A stretch of 41,230 nt of DNA, taken from Chitinophaga pinensis (GTDB lineage Bacteria > Bacteroidota > Bacteroidia > 2-12-FULL-35-15). Both the position numbers and the translations under genes were made by a program. The notes under the pieces were generated by a model. That model was not told where the DNA came from and ran no database searches. It saw only the letters and a list, made by a program, of their open reading frames with translations. The stretch spans positions 1-41,230 of the forward strand of contig CAMCUO010000026.1 of the NCBI GenBank assembly GCA_945879015.1, in the 5' to 3' direction. Shown in pieces: positions 21,948-29,410 of the stretch. Position 1 is the first letter of the stretch. Each line of letters begins with the position of its first letter.

Positions 21948-24092
21948 TTATTTTAACAATTGATAAACAATAAAACTAGAAATATAAGCGAGTGCGCCCA
22001 TAAAAAAGAATTGAATAGTAGGCCATTTCCAACTCTTTGTTTCGCGATATACTACAGCTAGCGTGCTCATGCATTGCATTGCGAAGGCATAAAAAATCAT
22101 TAATGAAAAACCTACAGCAATTGAATATTTTGGTTTTCCTGTTTCCGGATCTTTTTCGGCTTGCATTTTTTCACGAATGGTTTGAGTATTGTCTGTATTT
22201 CCTGCGCTGTAAATAGTTGCCATCGTTCCAACAAATACTTCTCGTGCTGCAAAAGATGTTACTAGAGAAATTCCAATTTTCCAATCGAAGCCCAAGGGTT
22301 TAATTGCTGGTTCTATTGATTTACCTAACATTCCTGCATAGGAAACTTCTAATTTTTCGGAAGCAATTTTTGCATCTAATTCATTTTGATTTAAATCTCC
22401 TCTGAAACTATAGTCTTGATATTTTTTATCAATTACTTCAAATTTATTTCCTGGAGCATGTGATGATAGAAACCAAAGAATAATCGAAATAGCAACAATG
22501 ATTTTCCCAGCATCAAACAAAAACATTTTTACTTTATCAAAAATTGTTAGTCCGACAGTGCGCCATTGCGGAGTACGATACACTGGCAACTCCATAATAA
22601 AATAACTTTTTTCTCTTGCTTTTAAAATCCATTTTAAAATCCATGCTGCACCAATTGCTGCAATAAATCCAATTAAATACAAAGCCATCAATATCAATCC
22701 CTGATAATTGAAAAAGCCTAAAGTTTTATCTTGGGGAACGACTAATGAAATAAGTAATGTGTAAACTGGAAGTCGCGCAGAACAACTCATCAATGGCGTT
22801 ACCATTATTGTAATGATTCTTTCTTTCCAACTACTAATTGTTCTTGCACTCATAATTGCAGGAACAGCACATGCAACTCCACTTATCAATGGAATAACTG
22901 AGCGGCCATTCAATCCAAATCTTCGCATGAGTTTATCCATAATAAAACTCACTCTCGCCATATAACCAGTGTCTTCTAATATCGCGATAAACGCAAACAA
23001 CAATGCAATTTGTGGGACAAAGACTACTACTCCACTTAATCCAGCAATTATTCCGTTAACTATTAAATTACTTAGTTCTCCCTGAGGTAAAATATTTGCT
23101 GTTAATTCAGAAATAGCAATAAACAAACTTTCAATCCATTCCATTGGAAAGGCAGCGAGAAAAAAAATTGTCTGAAAAATAAAAAACAATACAATTAAAA
23201 AAATTGCATATCCCAAAATCCGATGTGTTAAAACTCCATCTAATTTTTGTGTAAACGATTCTGTTTTAATTGCCGATTTATGGGTGATGCAGTCTTCAAC
23301 AATACGATTAATTATTTTGTAACGTTCAACACTCTCTAATGATTGAATTTTATTGTTATCAACAATCAAAGTATTCAGTCCATCAGTAATCTTAGTTTCA
23401 ATCTCTTTATTATGCAAAAAAGAAATATCAGAAAGATTATTAATAATATGAAAAGCAATAAAATCACTTTTTACTTTTATAACAGATTTAACTTTTTCAA
23501 TTGCTTCAGGAGCAATCTTTTTTATGTCGATAAAATCGTATTGAGGAACTGGAAGAGGTTGCAATAAAGCTTGCTTTAACACCTCAACACCATCTTTATT
23601 TCTAGCACTTATCCCAACAACTTTTACTCCAAGCTTTTCTGATAAACGAATAGCATCAATTACATCTCCTTCTTTCTCCACCATGTCCATCATATTGAGC
23701 GCGAGAATCACAGGAATTTTTAAATCTATGATTTGAGATACAAGAAATAAATTTCGTTTTAAATTACTTGCATCGGCAACAATAATTGTTACATCGGGAT
23801 GATCTACATTTTCACTATTGCAAAGCACTTCAAATGCAACACGTTCATCAAGTGACTTTGGATACAAACTATAGGTTCCAGGTAAATCAATAAATTCGGC
23901 AGTAACGGTAGAGTTTAATTTAGAAAAACCTGATTTTTTATCTACAGTTACTCCTGGAAAATTTCCTGTTTTTTGATTTAAGCCAGTAAGTGCATTAAAT
24001 AAAGTGGATTTACCGCTGTTAGGATTTCCAACAAGCGCAACTTTTATAGTTGTTTTATCAGAGAAGTTAACAAAGGATGCATTTGAATCCAC
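21948..24092 (-). CDS. feoB: Ferrous iron transport protein B
   Basis: A 714-residue Fe(II) transporter of the inner membrane. The N-terminal G domain has GNPNSGKST (G1, ~21-29), the TGNFPGVTVD switch, DLPGTY (G3) and NMMD (G4). A helical GDI-like spacer (~180-280) is followed by two Gate regions; the first contains GLSGVVVFVPQIALLFAFIA, GLNGRSVIPLISGVACAVPA and SCSARLPVYTLLISL, and the second SFAAREVFVGTMATIYS and MIFYAFAMQCMSTLAVV. Length is normal for Bacteroidota. It is preceded by feoA with an 11-nt gap, a classic feoAB operon; no feoC follows. Confidence 0.96.
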   Translation of the reverse strand: MDSNASFVNFSDKTTIKVALVGNPNSGKSTLFNALTGLNQKTGNFPGVTVDKKSGFSKLNSTVTAEFIDLPGTYSLYPKSLDERVAFEVLCNSENVDHPDVTIIVADASNLKRNLFLVSQIIDLKIPVILALNMMDMVEKEGDVIDAIRLSEKLGVKVVGISARNKDGVEVLKQALLQPLPVPQYDFIDIKKIAPEAIEKVKSVIKVKSDFIAFHIINNLSDISFLHNKEIETKITDGLNTLIVDNNKIQSLESVERYKIINRIVEDCITHKSAIKTESFTQKLDGVLTHRILGYAIFLIVLFFIFQTIFFLAAFPMEWIESLFIAISELTANILPQGELSNLIVNGIIAGLSGVVVFVPQIALLFAFIAILEDTGYMARVSFIMDKLMRRFGLNGRSVIPLISGVACAVPAIMSARTISSWKERIITIMVTPLMSCSARLPVYTLLISLVVPQDKTLGFFNYQGLILMALYLIGFIAAIGAAWILKWILKAREKSYFIMELPVYRTPQWRTVGLTIFDKVKMFLFDAGKIIVAISIILWFLSSHAPGNKFEVIDKKYQDYSFRGDLNQNELDAKIASEKLEVSYAGMLGKSIEPAIKPLGFDWKIGISLVTSFAAREVFVGTMATIYSAGNTDNTQTIREKMQAEKDPETGKPKYSIAVGFSLMIFYAFAMQCMSTLAVVYRETKSWKWPTIQFFFMGALAYISSFIVYQLLK

Positions 24093-24103
24093 AACAAAAT
24101 GGG

Positions 24104-24355
24104 TTAGACAGCAGGAATAAGAGAAACAAGTACAGTAGAAGCTTCCGCTTTTCGTAAACTCAACAAATATCCAGAAACTGAAATAGCAATTGGATCACCA
24201 AGTGGTGCAATACGGTCGAGTTTCACAACTTCACCAGGCGTACAACCCATTTCCAATAATTTCAAAGCCATAACTTTATCAGTGAAAGAATCGATTATGG
24301 CACTTTGCCCTATTTTTAATTGTGCTAAATTTTTCAAAGCCTTTGTTTTTGCCAT
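24104..24355 (-). CDS. feoA: Ferrous iron transport protein A
   Basis: An 83-residue SH3-like small cytoplasmic protein. LKIGQSAIIDSF, LKLLEMGCTPGEVVKLDRIA and PLGDPIAISVSGYLLSLRKA are typical FeoA strands. It supports FeoB-mediated iron uptake, and the gene lies 11 nt upstream of feoB. A TACTTTTG -7 box 10 nt before the ATG implies a very short leader. No Fur or DtxR box could be identified with confidence. Confidence 0.93.
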   Translation of the reverse strand: MAKTKALKNLAQLKIGQSAIIDSFTDKVMALKLLEMGCTPGEVVKLDRIAPLGDPIAISVSGYLLSLRKAEASTVLVSLIPAV

Positions 24356-24364
24356 TATTTATGT

Positions 24365-24372
24365 CAAAAGTA
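24365..24372 (-). promoter_or_regulatory. -7 promoter box for feoAB
   Basis: TACTTTTG on the minus strand matches TAnnTTTG and lies 10 nt upstream of the feoA start codon. Confidence 0.6.
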
Positions 24373-24454
24373 CGAATTTTTTAAGCCTGATTGAGATTAA
24401 ACCAATACCTAAAACATGGTATTTTTAGAGTAAATGATGTAATTATAGGGGATT

Positions 24455-24604
24455 TTACTTTACGAAAAGGTCGATGATCTCCATTTTCCATTTTGGACAA
24501 TCGCCACACTTGTTTTTTTTGCGCGTTGCAAAACAACTTGAGAGGAATGTAATGCATACAAGTAATGCAATTAATTTTGCTGCTTTTTGAAAATGATGGT
24601 ACAT
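24455..24604 (-). CDS. Tiny lipoprotein (49 residues) upstream of feoAB
   Basis: A short ORF with a convincing type II signal peptide: MYHHFQKAAKLIALLVCITF, lipobox LSSC (Cys24), then FATRKKNKCGDCPKWKMEII. The mature peptide is only ~26 residues, with a CxxC motif (Cys33, Cys36). Small Bacteroidota lipoproteins ending in a basic stretch and a C(x)CP motif are known to me as unannotated genes. A TATCTTTG -7 box at 24623-24630 supports expression. It lies on the same strand just before the feoAB promoter; a link to metal uptake is only a guess. Confidence 0.65.
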   Translation of the reverse strand: MYHHFQKAAKLIALLVCITFLSSCFATRKKNKCGDCPKWKMEIIDLFVK

Positions 24605-24622
24605 GCTTCAGTTATTGATATA

Positions 24623-24630
24623 CAAAGATA
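24623..24630 (-). promoter_or_regulatory. -7 promoter box for the tiny lipoprotein gene
   Basis: TATCTTTG on the minus strand lies 19 nt before the ATG at 24604. No good -33 TTG is seen at 19-21 nt. Confidence 0.5.
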
Positions 24631-24711
24631 GCAAAAACAAAACATATCATTTGTGGTCAATTATTCTTATTTTTAACCCTGAATTCAAACAAGAAATTGG
24701 CTCAAAACTAG

Positions 24712-25452
24712 ATGAATATTTTTTTTCACTTCGGTCAATATTATATTCTAATGAAACGTGCTTTTGGGAAACCCGAAAAACGTGCCATTTATCGCGACCG
24801 CATTTTTGAAGAAATGAATTCCTTAGGGATTGGCTCTTTGGGAATTGTTGCCATCATTTCAGTTTTTATGGGTGCCGTAATTACCATCCAAACGGCATTT
24901 AATTTTGAGAGTCCACTTATTCCTCAATATGCTGTTGGTGTTGCCGTTCGCGATTCAATGATATTAGAATTTTCTCCTGCTATTGTAAGTTTAATTTTAG
25001 CTGGGAAAATTGGTTCAAGCATTGCCTCCGAAATAGGAACAATGCGAGTTACTGAACAGATTGATGCTCTTGAAATAATGGGAATCAATTCTGCAGGTTA
25101 TTTAATACTTCCTAAAATTATAGCTTCCGTATTATTTAATCCAATATTAATCATCTTCTCCATGTTCCTTGGAATACTTGGAGGATATGTATTTGGCTTA
25201 ATGTCTGGAGTAATTACTGATTTCGATTATATATTAGGTATTACTTATGAATTTAGACCATTTAATGTTATTTATGCTTTGATTAAAACTGCAGTTTTTG
25301 CATTTATTATTGCATCTGTTCCTGCTTACCACGGTTATTATACAAAAGGTGGTGCACTTGAAGTAGGAAAATCAAGTACAAAAGGTGTAGTTTATACAAG
25401 TGTTTTGATTCTTACTTTCGATTTAATTCTAACACAAGTTTTATTGGTTTGA
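24712..25452 (+). CDS. MlaE-family ABC transporter permease
   Basis: A 246-residue inner-membrane permease of the MlaE/DUF140 family. It has an N-terminal amphipathic stretch, then about five hydrophobic helices. Conserved words include FMGAVITIQTAF, REFSP-like LEFSPAIVSLILAGKIGSSI and ASEIGTMRVTEQIDALEIMG, plus the C-terminal YYTKGGALEVGKSSTKGVVY. It moves (phospho)lipids between membranes with MlaF and MCE proteins. It overlaps mlaF by 4 nt (TTGA), so the two are translationally coupled. No MCE/mlaD gene follows; a terminator ends the unit. Confidence 0.92.
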   Translation: MNIFFHFGQYYILMKRAFGKPEKRAIYRDRIFEEMNSLGIGSLGIVAIISVFMGAVITIQTAFNFESPLIPQYAVGVAVRDSMILEFSPAIVSLILAGKIGSSIASEIGTMRVTEQIDALEIMGINSAGYLILPKIIASVLFNPILIIFSMFLGILGGYVFGLMSGVITDFDYILGITYEFRPFNVIYALIKTAVFAFIIASVPAYHGYYTKGGALEVGKSSTKGVVYTSVLILTFDLILTQVLLV

Positions 25453-26201
25453 TACAAATTAATAACATATCAAAATCTTTTTCAGAACGAAAAGTACTGA
25501 ACGATATCTCGTTCACATTTGAACTAGGAAAAACAAATATGATTATTGGTGAAAGCGGTTCTGGTAAAACCACTTTACTAAAATGCATGGTAGGTTTAAA
25601 TGAAGTTGATGGTGGGGAAGTATTATTTGATGGTAGAAATTTTTACGAATTAGATTTTAAAGGAAAAAAAGAAATCCGGAAAGAAATAGGAATGCTTTTT
25701 CAAGGTGGAGCATTGTTTGATTCAAAAACGGTTGAAGAAAATGTGGTGTTTCCTCTCTCGATGTTTACCGATTTAACGGAAAGCGAAAAACGCGACAGAG
25801 CAAATTTTTGTTTGCAAAGAGTCAATCTTCCTGACGCAAATAAATTATATCCATCGGAATTGAGTGGTGGAATGAAAAAACGAGTTGCAATTGCAAGAGC
25901 GATTGCTGTTCAACCTAAATATTTATTTTGTGATGAACCAAATTCAGGACTTGACCCAAAAACATCTATTGTAATTGATAATTTAATAAAAGAAATTACA
26001 GATGAATACGGCATTACTACAATAGTGATTACACATGATATGAATTCTGTCATAGAAATTGGTGATAACATTATGTTTATTTACAAAGGTGATAATTGGT
26101 GGCAAGGAAGTAAAGCAGAAATATTAAAAACGGATAATCAGGAAGTTTGTGATTTTGTTTATGCTACAAAATTTATGAAAGATTTGAAATCTAAATTTTA
26201 A
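25449..26201 (+). CDS. MlaF-family ABC transporter ATP-binding protein
   Basis: A 250-residue ATPase: Walker A GESGSGKTT (~33-41), Q-loop in LFQGGALFDSKTV, ABC signature LSGGMKKR (~138-145), Walker B YLFCDEPNSGLDP and the switch His in VITHDMNSV. The GMKKR signature and GGALFDS Q-loop are typical of MlaF. It powers lipid transport with the MlaE permease encoded directly upstream. It starts with TTG at 25449, overlapping the MlaE stop; the first in-frame ATG is too far inside the fold. Confidence 0.93.
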   Translation: MIQINNISKSFSERKVLNDISFTFELGKTNMIIGESGSGKTTLLKCMVGLNEVDGGEVLFDGRNFYELDFKGKKEIRKEIGMLFQGGALFDSKTVEENVVFPLSMFTDLTESEKRDRANFCLQRVNLPDANKLYPSELSGGMKKRVAIARAIAVQPKYLFCDEPNSGLDPKTSIVIDNLIKEITDEYGITTIVITHDMNSVIEIGDNIMFIYKGDNWWQGSKAEILKTDNQEVCDFVYATKFMKDLKSKF

Positions 26202-26214
26202 TTATTTTTTATAA

Positions 26215-26252
26215 AAAAAACGGAGTCAACAAATTTGTTGACTCCGTTTTTT
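26215..26252. terminator. Strong bidirectional terminator
   Basis: The perfect 26-nt palindrome CGGAGTCAACAAA/TTTGTTGACTCCG (26221-26246) is flanked by A8 and T6. It lies between the converging mlaEF and the T9SS cargo gene and can stop both. A small GTCCCC-T-GGGGAC hairpin (26273-26285) follows. Confidence 0.9.
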
Positions 26253-26289
26253 AGTTAGAGGAGTAATCCCCCTGTCCCCTGGGGACATA

Positions 26290-28185
26290 TTAGTTTTTCA
26301 TGATCGTCATTTTCTTTGTCAAGATTTGATCTCCAACTGTTAAAGTATAGAAATAAACTCCTGCATCGATACCAGCTGTTTCTAAAGTAATTGAATGCAT
26401 TCCAGCAGATAAATTTCCTTCGTTAACCGATTTGATTAATTTACCTGTTACATCAAAAAGAGAAAAAGAAACTTCATTTGCTTTTACAATTTCAAAGTTC
26501 ACTGTAGTTGTTCCAATTGCTGGATTTGGAATATTTTGGTGAAGAACAACATTTTGAATATCCTTCTCATTAATTCCAATATTAATTGCTTCAAGGTTTA
26601 AATGCAAGAATGGAGCTTTTTGAATCCATCCCCAAGTGCCAGTTCCACCAGCATCCACAAATGTAGTTTGTGCAGGTTGTGTGCTTTCTAATGTTAAATC
26701 GTTTAAGATGTCCAAATCAAATGCTGGTGCACCATAAACTCTAACGCCAATTACATAAGTTTCTGCAGCAAGAACATTATATGGACCAGTTAAAAAAGAC
26801 ATTGTCACCCATTTATTTTTGTCGGCATTACTTGCAACAACGTAAATATCTGAAGCAGCAACTTCAACAAAAGTCCCAGTACCATCAATATTGTATAAAA
26901 CAAAATCAAATGATGCACCATTTTGTGTTGATGTAGCAACATAAGCAGAAGCAGAAGTTAGTTTTCCAGCAGCAGGAAATTCGTATAATGTAGCAATAAG
27001 AGAACCATCCACATCACCTCCAACATAATCAGAAGGGCTTAATGAAGATGAAATTCCTGCACTAACAACACCATAATCTCTAGCATAAACTGTATCAGAA
27101 ACTTTGATAGATTTAGTCATTGTATTATTAGAAATCAATTCATCTGTTTCCACTTGTGAAACTGTATAAGCTATGTTGTAAGTACCAACTGCTAAAGGGT
27201 CAAATGTTGGGGTTGTAATCAACAAAGTATCTCTCATGAAAACAGGCATTGAAGAAATTGTGTTACTGTTTTGGCTATAAGTACCAGCACCAGTAACTGC
27301 AACGTTCATATTCACGGTTGTTTGAGCAACACCACCATCATTTAAAATTGCTCCTCTGAAAGTAATAGGTGCAACTTGTCCTGCAGGAGTTTGTGTGTAA
27401 AAACCACCATCAGTATAGCTAAAATCAGCGTATGCGCGCTCTAACTTAACGTCATTTGCAGGACCTTCAATAATTTGAACGTCATCAATTTGCCAGAAAT
27501 AAACACCTAACCCGCTGTCAAATTTAAATTTCACTTTCACGTTATTAGAACCACCAACAGCGGCACTAACGTTAATAGAAATTGTTTCAGGGTTTGGATT
27601 ATAACTGTTAATTCCAGTTGATCCTTTTGCATCATAATCTGTCCAAGTTCCACCACCATCAGCACTTACAGAAACTGTTAAAAAAGTTGTCGTTGGCGAG
27701 CAGCACAATCTGAAATATTGTTGGAAAATCAAACGAACGTTCGGCTTACCGGTCAAATCGATTGTTTCACTAATTACTTCTCCTGACAAAGCAGCATAAG
27801 TAGCACCTGTACAATCAGCAGTAATTGCTTCGTTTAATGAATCTGCATCAAAAATCAAAACACCATTTAATTTTGTGGTTGAATTCAATGTTGATGTTGA
27901 TGTGCCAAAACATCCTGTAGAACCAATCATTGTTTTTTTCCAAACTTGATTTGCTCCAGACTGTGACCAACCGGCAGGAATACTTCCTATTCCAGTAGAT
28001 CCAAAATCTTGTGACCAAATTACATCAAAAGGTGCTTTATTTGTATTTGATTCTGGCGTAACTACCGCTTCTTCAGTAGCCTTTGTCATTACTGCATTAG
28101 CAGCATTCATTGTTGTAACACTTTGTTGTGCCCATACACCAACAGACACAAAAACAGATAGCGTTAATAAGTAAATTTTTTTCAT
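26290..28185 (-). CDS. Secreted protein with T9SS type A sorting domain
   Basis: A 631-residue exported protein with signal peptide KKIYLLTLSVFVSVGVWAQ (~2-20). Residues ~55-240 form a MAM/choice-of-anchor-J-like beta-sandwich (WSQDFGSTGIGSIPAGWSQS at its start, FWQIDDVQIIEG at its end). Middle Ig-like regions (~245-365) have QTTVNMNVAVTGAGTYSQNS. The last ~80 residues are a type A C-terminal domain (LHQNIPNPAIGTTTVNFEIV, DVTGKLIK, GVYFYTLTVGDQILTKKMTI), which directs export through T9SS and surface attachment. The function of the passenger is unknown; adhesion or a surface role is likely. Its neighbour upstream is a second T9SS cargo with the same DDxxIIEGPA phrase. Confidence 0.9.
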   Translation of the reverse strand: MKKIYLLTLSVFVSVGVWAQQSVTTMNAANAVMTKATEEAVVTPESNTNKAPFDVIWSQDFGSTGIGSIPAGWSQSGANQVWKKTMIGSTGCFGTSTSTLNSTTKLNGVLIFDADSLNEAITADCTGATYAALSGEVISETIDLTGKPNVRLIFQQYFRLCCSPTTTFLTVSVSADGGGTWTDYDAKGSTGINSYNPNPETISINVSAAVGGSNNVKVKFKFDSGLGVYFWQIDDVQIIEGPANDVKLERAYADFSYTDGGFYTQTPAGQVAPITFRGAILNDGGVAQTTVNMNVAVTGAGTYSQNSNTISSMPVFMRDTLLITTPTFDPLAVGTYNIAYTVSQVETDELISNNTMTKSIKVSDTVYARDYGVVSAGISSSLSPSDYVGGDVDGSLIATLYEFPAAGKLTSASAYVATSTQNGASFDFVLYNIDGTGTFVEVAASDIYVVASNADKNKWVTMSFLTGPYNVLAAETYVIGVRVYGAPAFDLDILNDLTLESTQPAQTTFVDAGGTGTWGWIQKAPFLHLNLEAINIGINEKDIQNVVLHQNIPNPAIGTTTVNFEIVKANEVSFSLFDVTGKLIKSVNEGNLSAGMHSITLETAGIDAGVYFYTLTVGDQILTKKMTIMKN

Positions 28186-28269
28186 TTTTCGTAGGTTTTA
28201 GATTTTGAGAGCGATAAAGATACTGAATAGTAGTACAAAAAACAATATCTCAGCTATTAATTAAAATAA

Positions 28270-28301
28270 GAAAGCCACCCCAATTGTATGGAGTGGCTTT
28301 C
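28270..28301 (-). terminator. Terminator after the 332-residue T9SS cargo gene
   Basis: Stem GAAAGCCAC/GTGGCTTTC (28270-28278/28293-28301) extends with further C/G pairs inside. On the minus strand it is followed by TTATTTTAATTAAT. Confidence 0.8.
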
Positions 28302-28318
28302 ATTAAATTATTAAATGA

Positions 28319-29317
28319 TTACTTAATTACAACCATTTTCATAGCTGAAGAAGTAGCATTATTAACTGTTAAAGAATAGTAATAAACACCAGCTGAAAGG
28401 TTTTCAACACTATAGTTTAAGTTGTGAGTACCTGCATTTTGATCTCCAAGATTTAAGCTAGAAACCATTTTACCTGTTACATCATAAACATATAATGCAA
28501 CTTGAGCACTGTTTTCTAATTCATAGTTAATCAAAGTAGAAGCAGCAGTTGGATTTGGTGAATTTTGAAACAATCTAGCACCGTTAACAAATTCGTTAAC
28601 GCTAGCAGGACCTTCAATAATCAAGAAATCATCCATGTACAAAATGAACATGTCGTTAGAATCGTGGTGAACAGCGATATAAATATCTTGTCCAGCAAAT
28701 GCTGCTAAACTAGTCCCTCTTGAGTAAAACGTTCTGTAAGGGAAACCAGCAGTATCAGTTTGAGCTGAAGGATCATTATCAGCTAAAGTGAAAATTGCAG
28801 GGTTAGTGAAATCCGTGTAGTTAGACAAACCAGTTGTAGATACCTTAATTTTGTATCCATCACTAAAGTCAGGATCTGGAATGTTGTGTTTCCAAGATAA
28901 AGCAGCACCTGTTGCAGGAATAGTTATTGGTCCTACAGCAAACCAATCATCAGCTTGAGCTAATGGTGAAAACCAAGAAGTTGCACCAATAAAAAAGTTC
29001 GTGTCACCTGGTAGAGCTAATTCTTCGTAGAAAAACTTCCAATCAGAAACTGGAAGCCATGGAGTCATTCCAGGATCTGCAGTTAAACCATCCACATCAT
29101 CATTAGCATAATCAAATGGAGGCGTACTTGTTGCACTAATACCAGTACCATAGAAAGCGTTACCATCAAAATAGTAAACTGTATCACCAACTGCTCTTGT
29201 TGTATTGATAACCATTGATGGAGTACCAGCTGTGTTGGGAATGTTGACATTGCTTCTTTGTGCGCTAGCAGACAAAACCACAGCTACAGTAGCAATAAGC
29301 GTGTAAATTTTTTTCAT
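28319..29317 (-). CDS. Secreted protein with T9SS type A sorting domain
   Basis: A 332-residue exported protein: signal peptide KKIYTLIATVAVVLSASAQ (~2-20), one beta-sandwich domain (~40-235) with FYEELALPGDTNFFIGATSW, GAALSWKHNIPDPDFSDGYK and FILYMDDFLIIEGPA. This resembles cleaved-adhesin/choice-of-anchor-J modules. The type A tail (LFQNSPNPTAASTLINYELE, DVTGKMVSSL, GVYYYSLTVNNATSSAMKMV) marks T9SS export. It shares architecture with the 631-residue neighbour, so they may be paralogues, but it has its own promoter and terminator. Confidence 0.9.
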   Translation of the reverse strand: MKKIYTLIATVAVVLSASAQRSNVNIPNTAGTPSMVINTTRAVGDTVYYFDGNAFYGTGISATSTPPFDYANDDVDGLTADPGMTPWLPVSDWKFFYEELALPGDTNFFIGATSWFSPLAQADDWFAVGPITIPATGAALSWKHNIPDPDFSDGYKIKVSTTGLSNYTDFTNPAIFTLADNDPSAQTDTAGFPYRTFYSRGTSLAAFAGQDIYIAVHHDSNDMFILYMDDFLIIEGPASVNEFVNGARLFQNSPNPTAASTLINYELENSAQVALYVYDVTGKMVSSLNLGDQNAGTHNLNYSVENLSAGVYYYSLTVNNATSSAMKMVVIK

Positions 29318-29359
29318 TTTTATTGTTTTTAGTTATTAATTAATTTTAAAGTCGAGGAA

Positions 29360-29367
29360 CAAATTTA
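29360..29367 (-). promoter_or_regulatory. -7 promoter box for the 332-residue T9SS cargo gene
   Basis: TAAATTTG on the minus strand lies 43 nt upstream of the ATG at 29317. Confidence 0.55.
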
Positions 29368-29410
29368 ATAAAATGGACTCAAACTACCAAATTTAAGTTG
29401 AAATTATACT

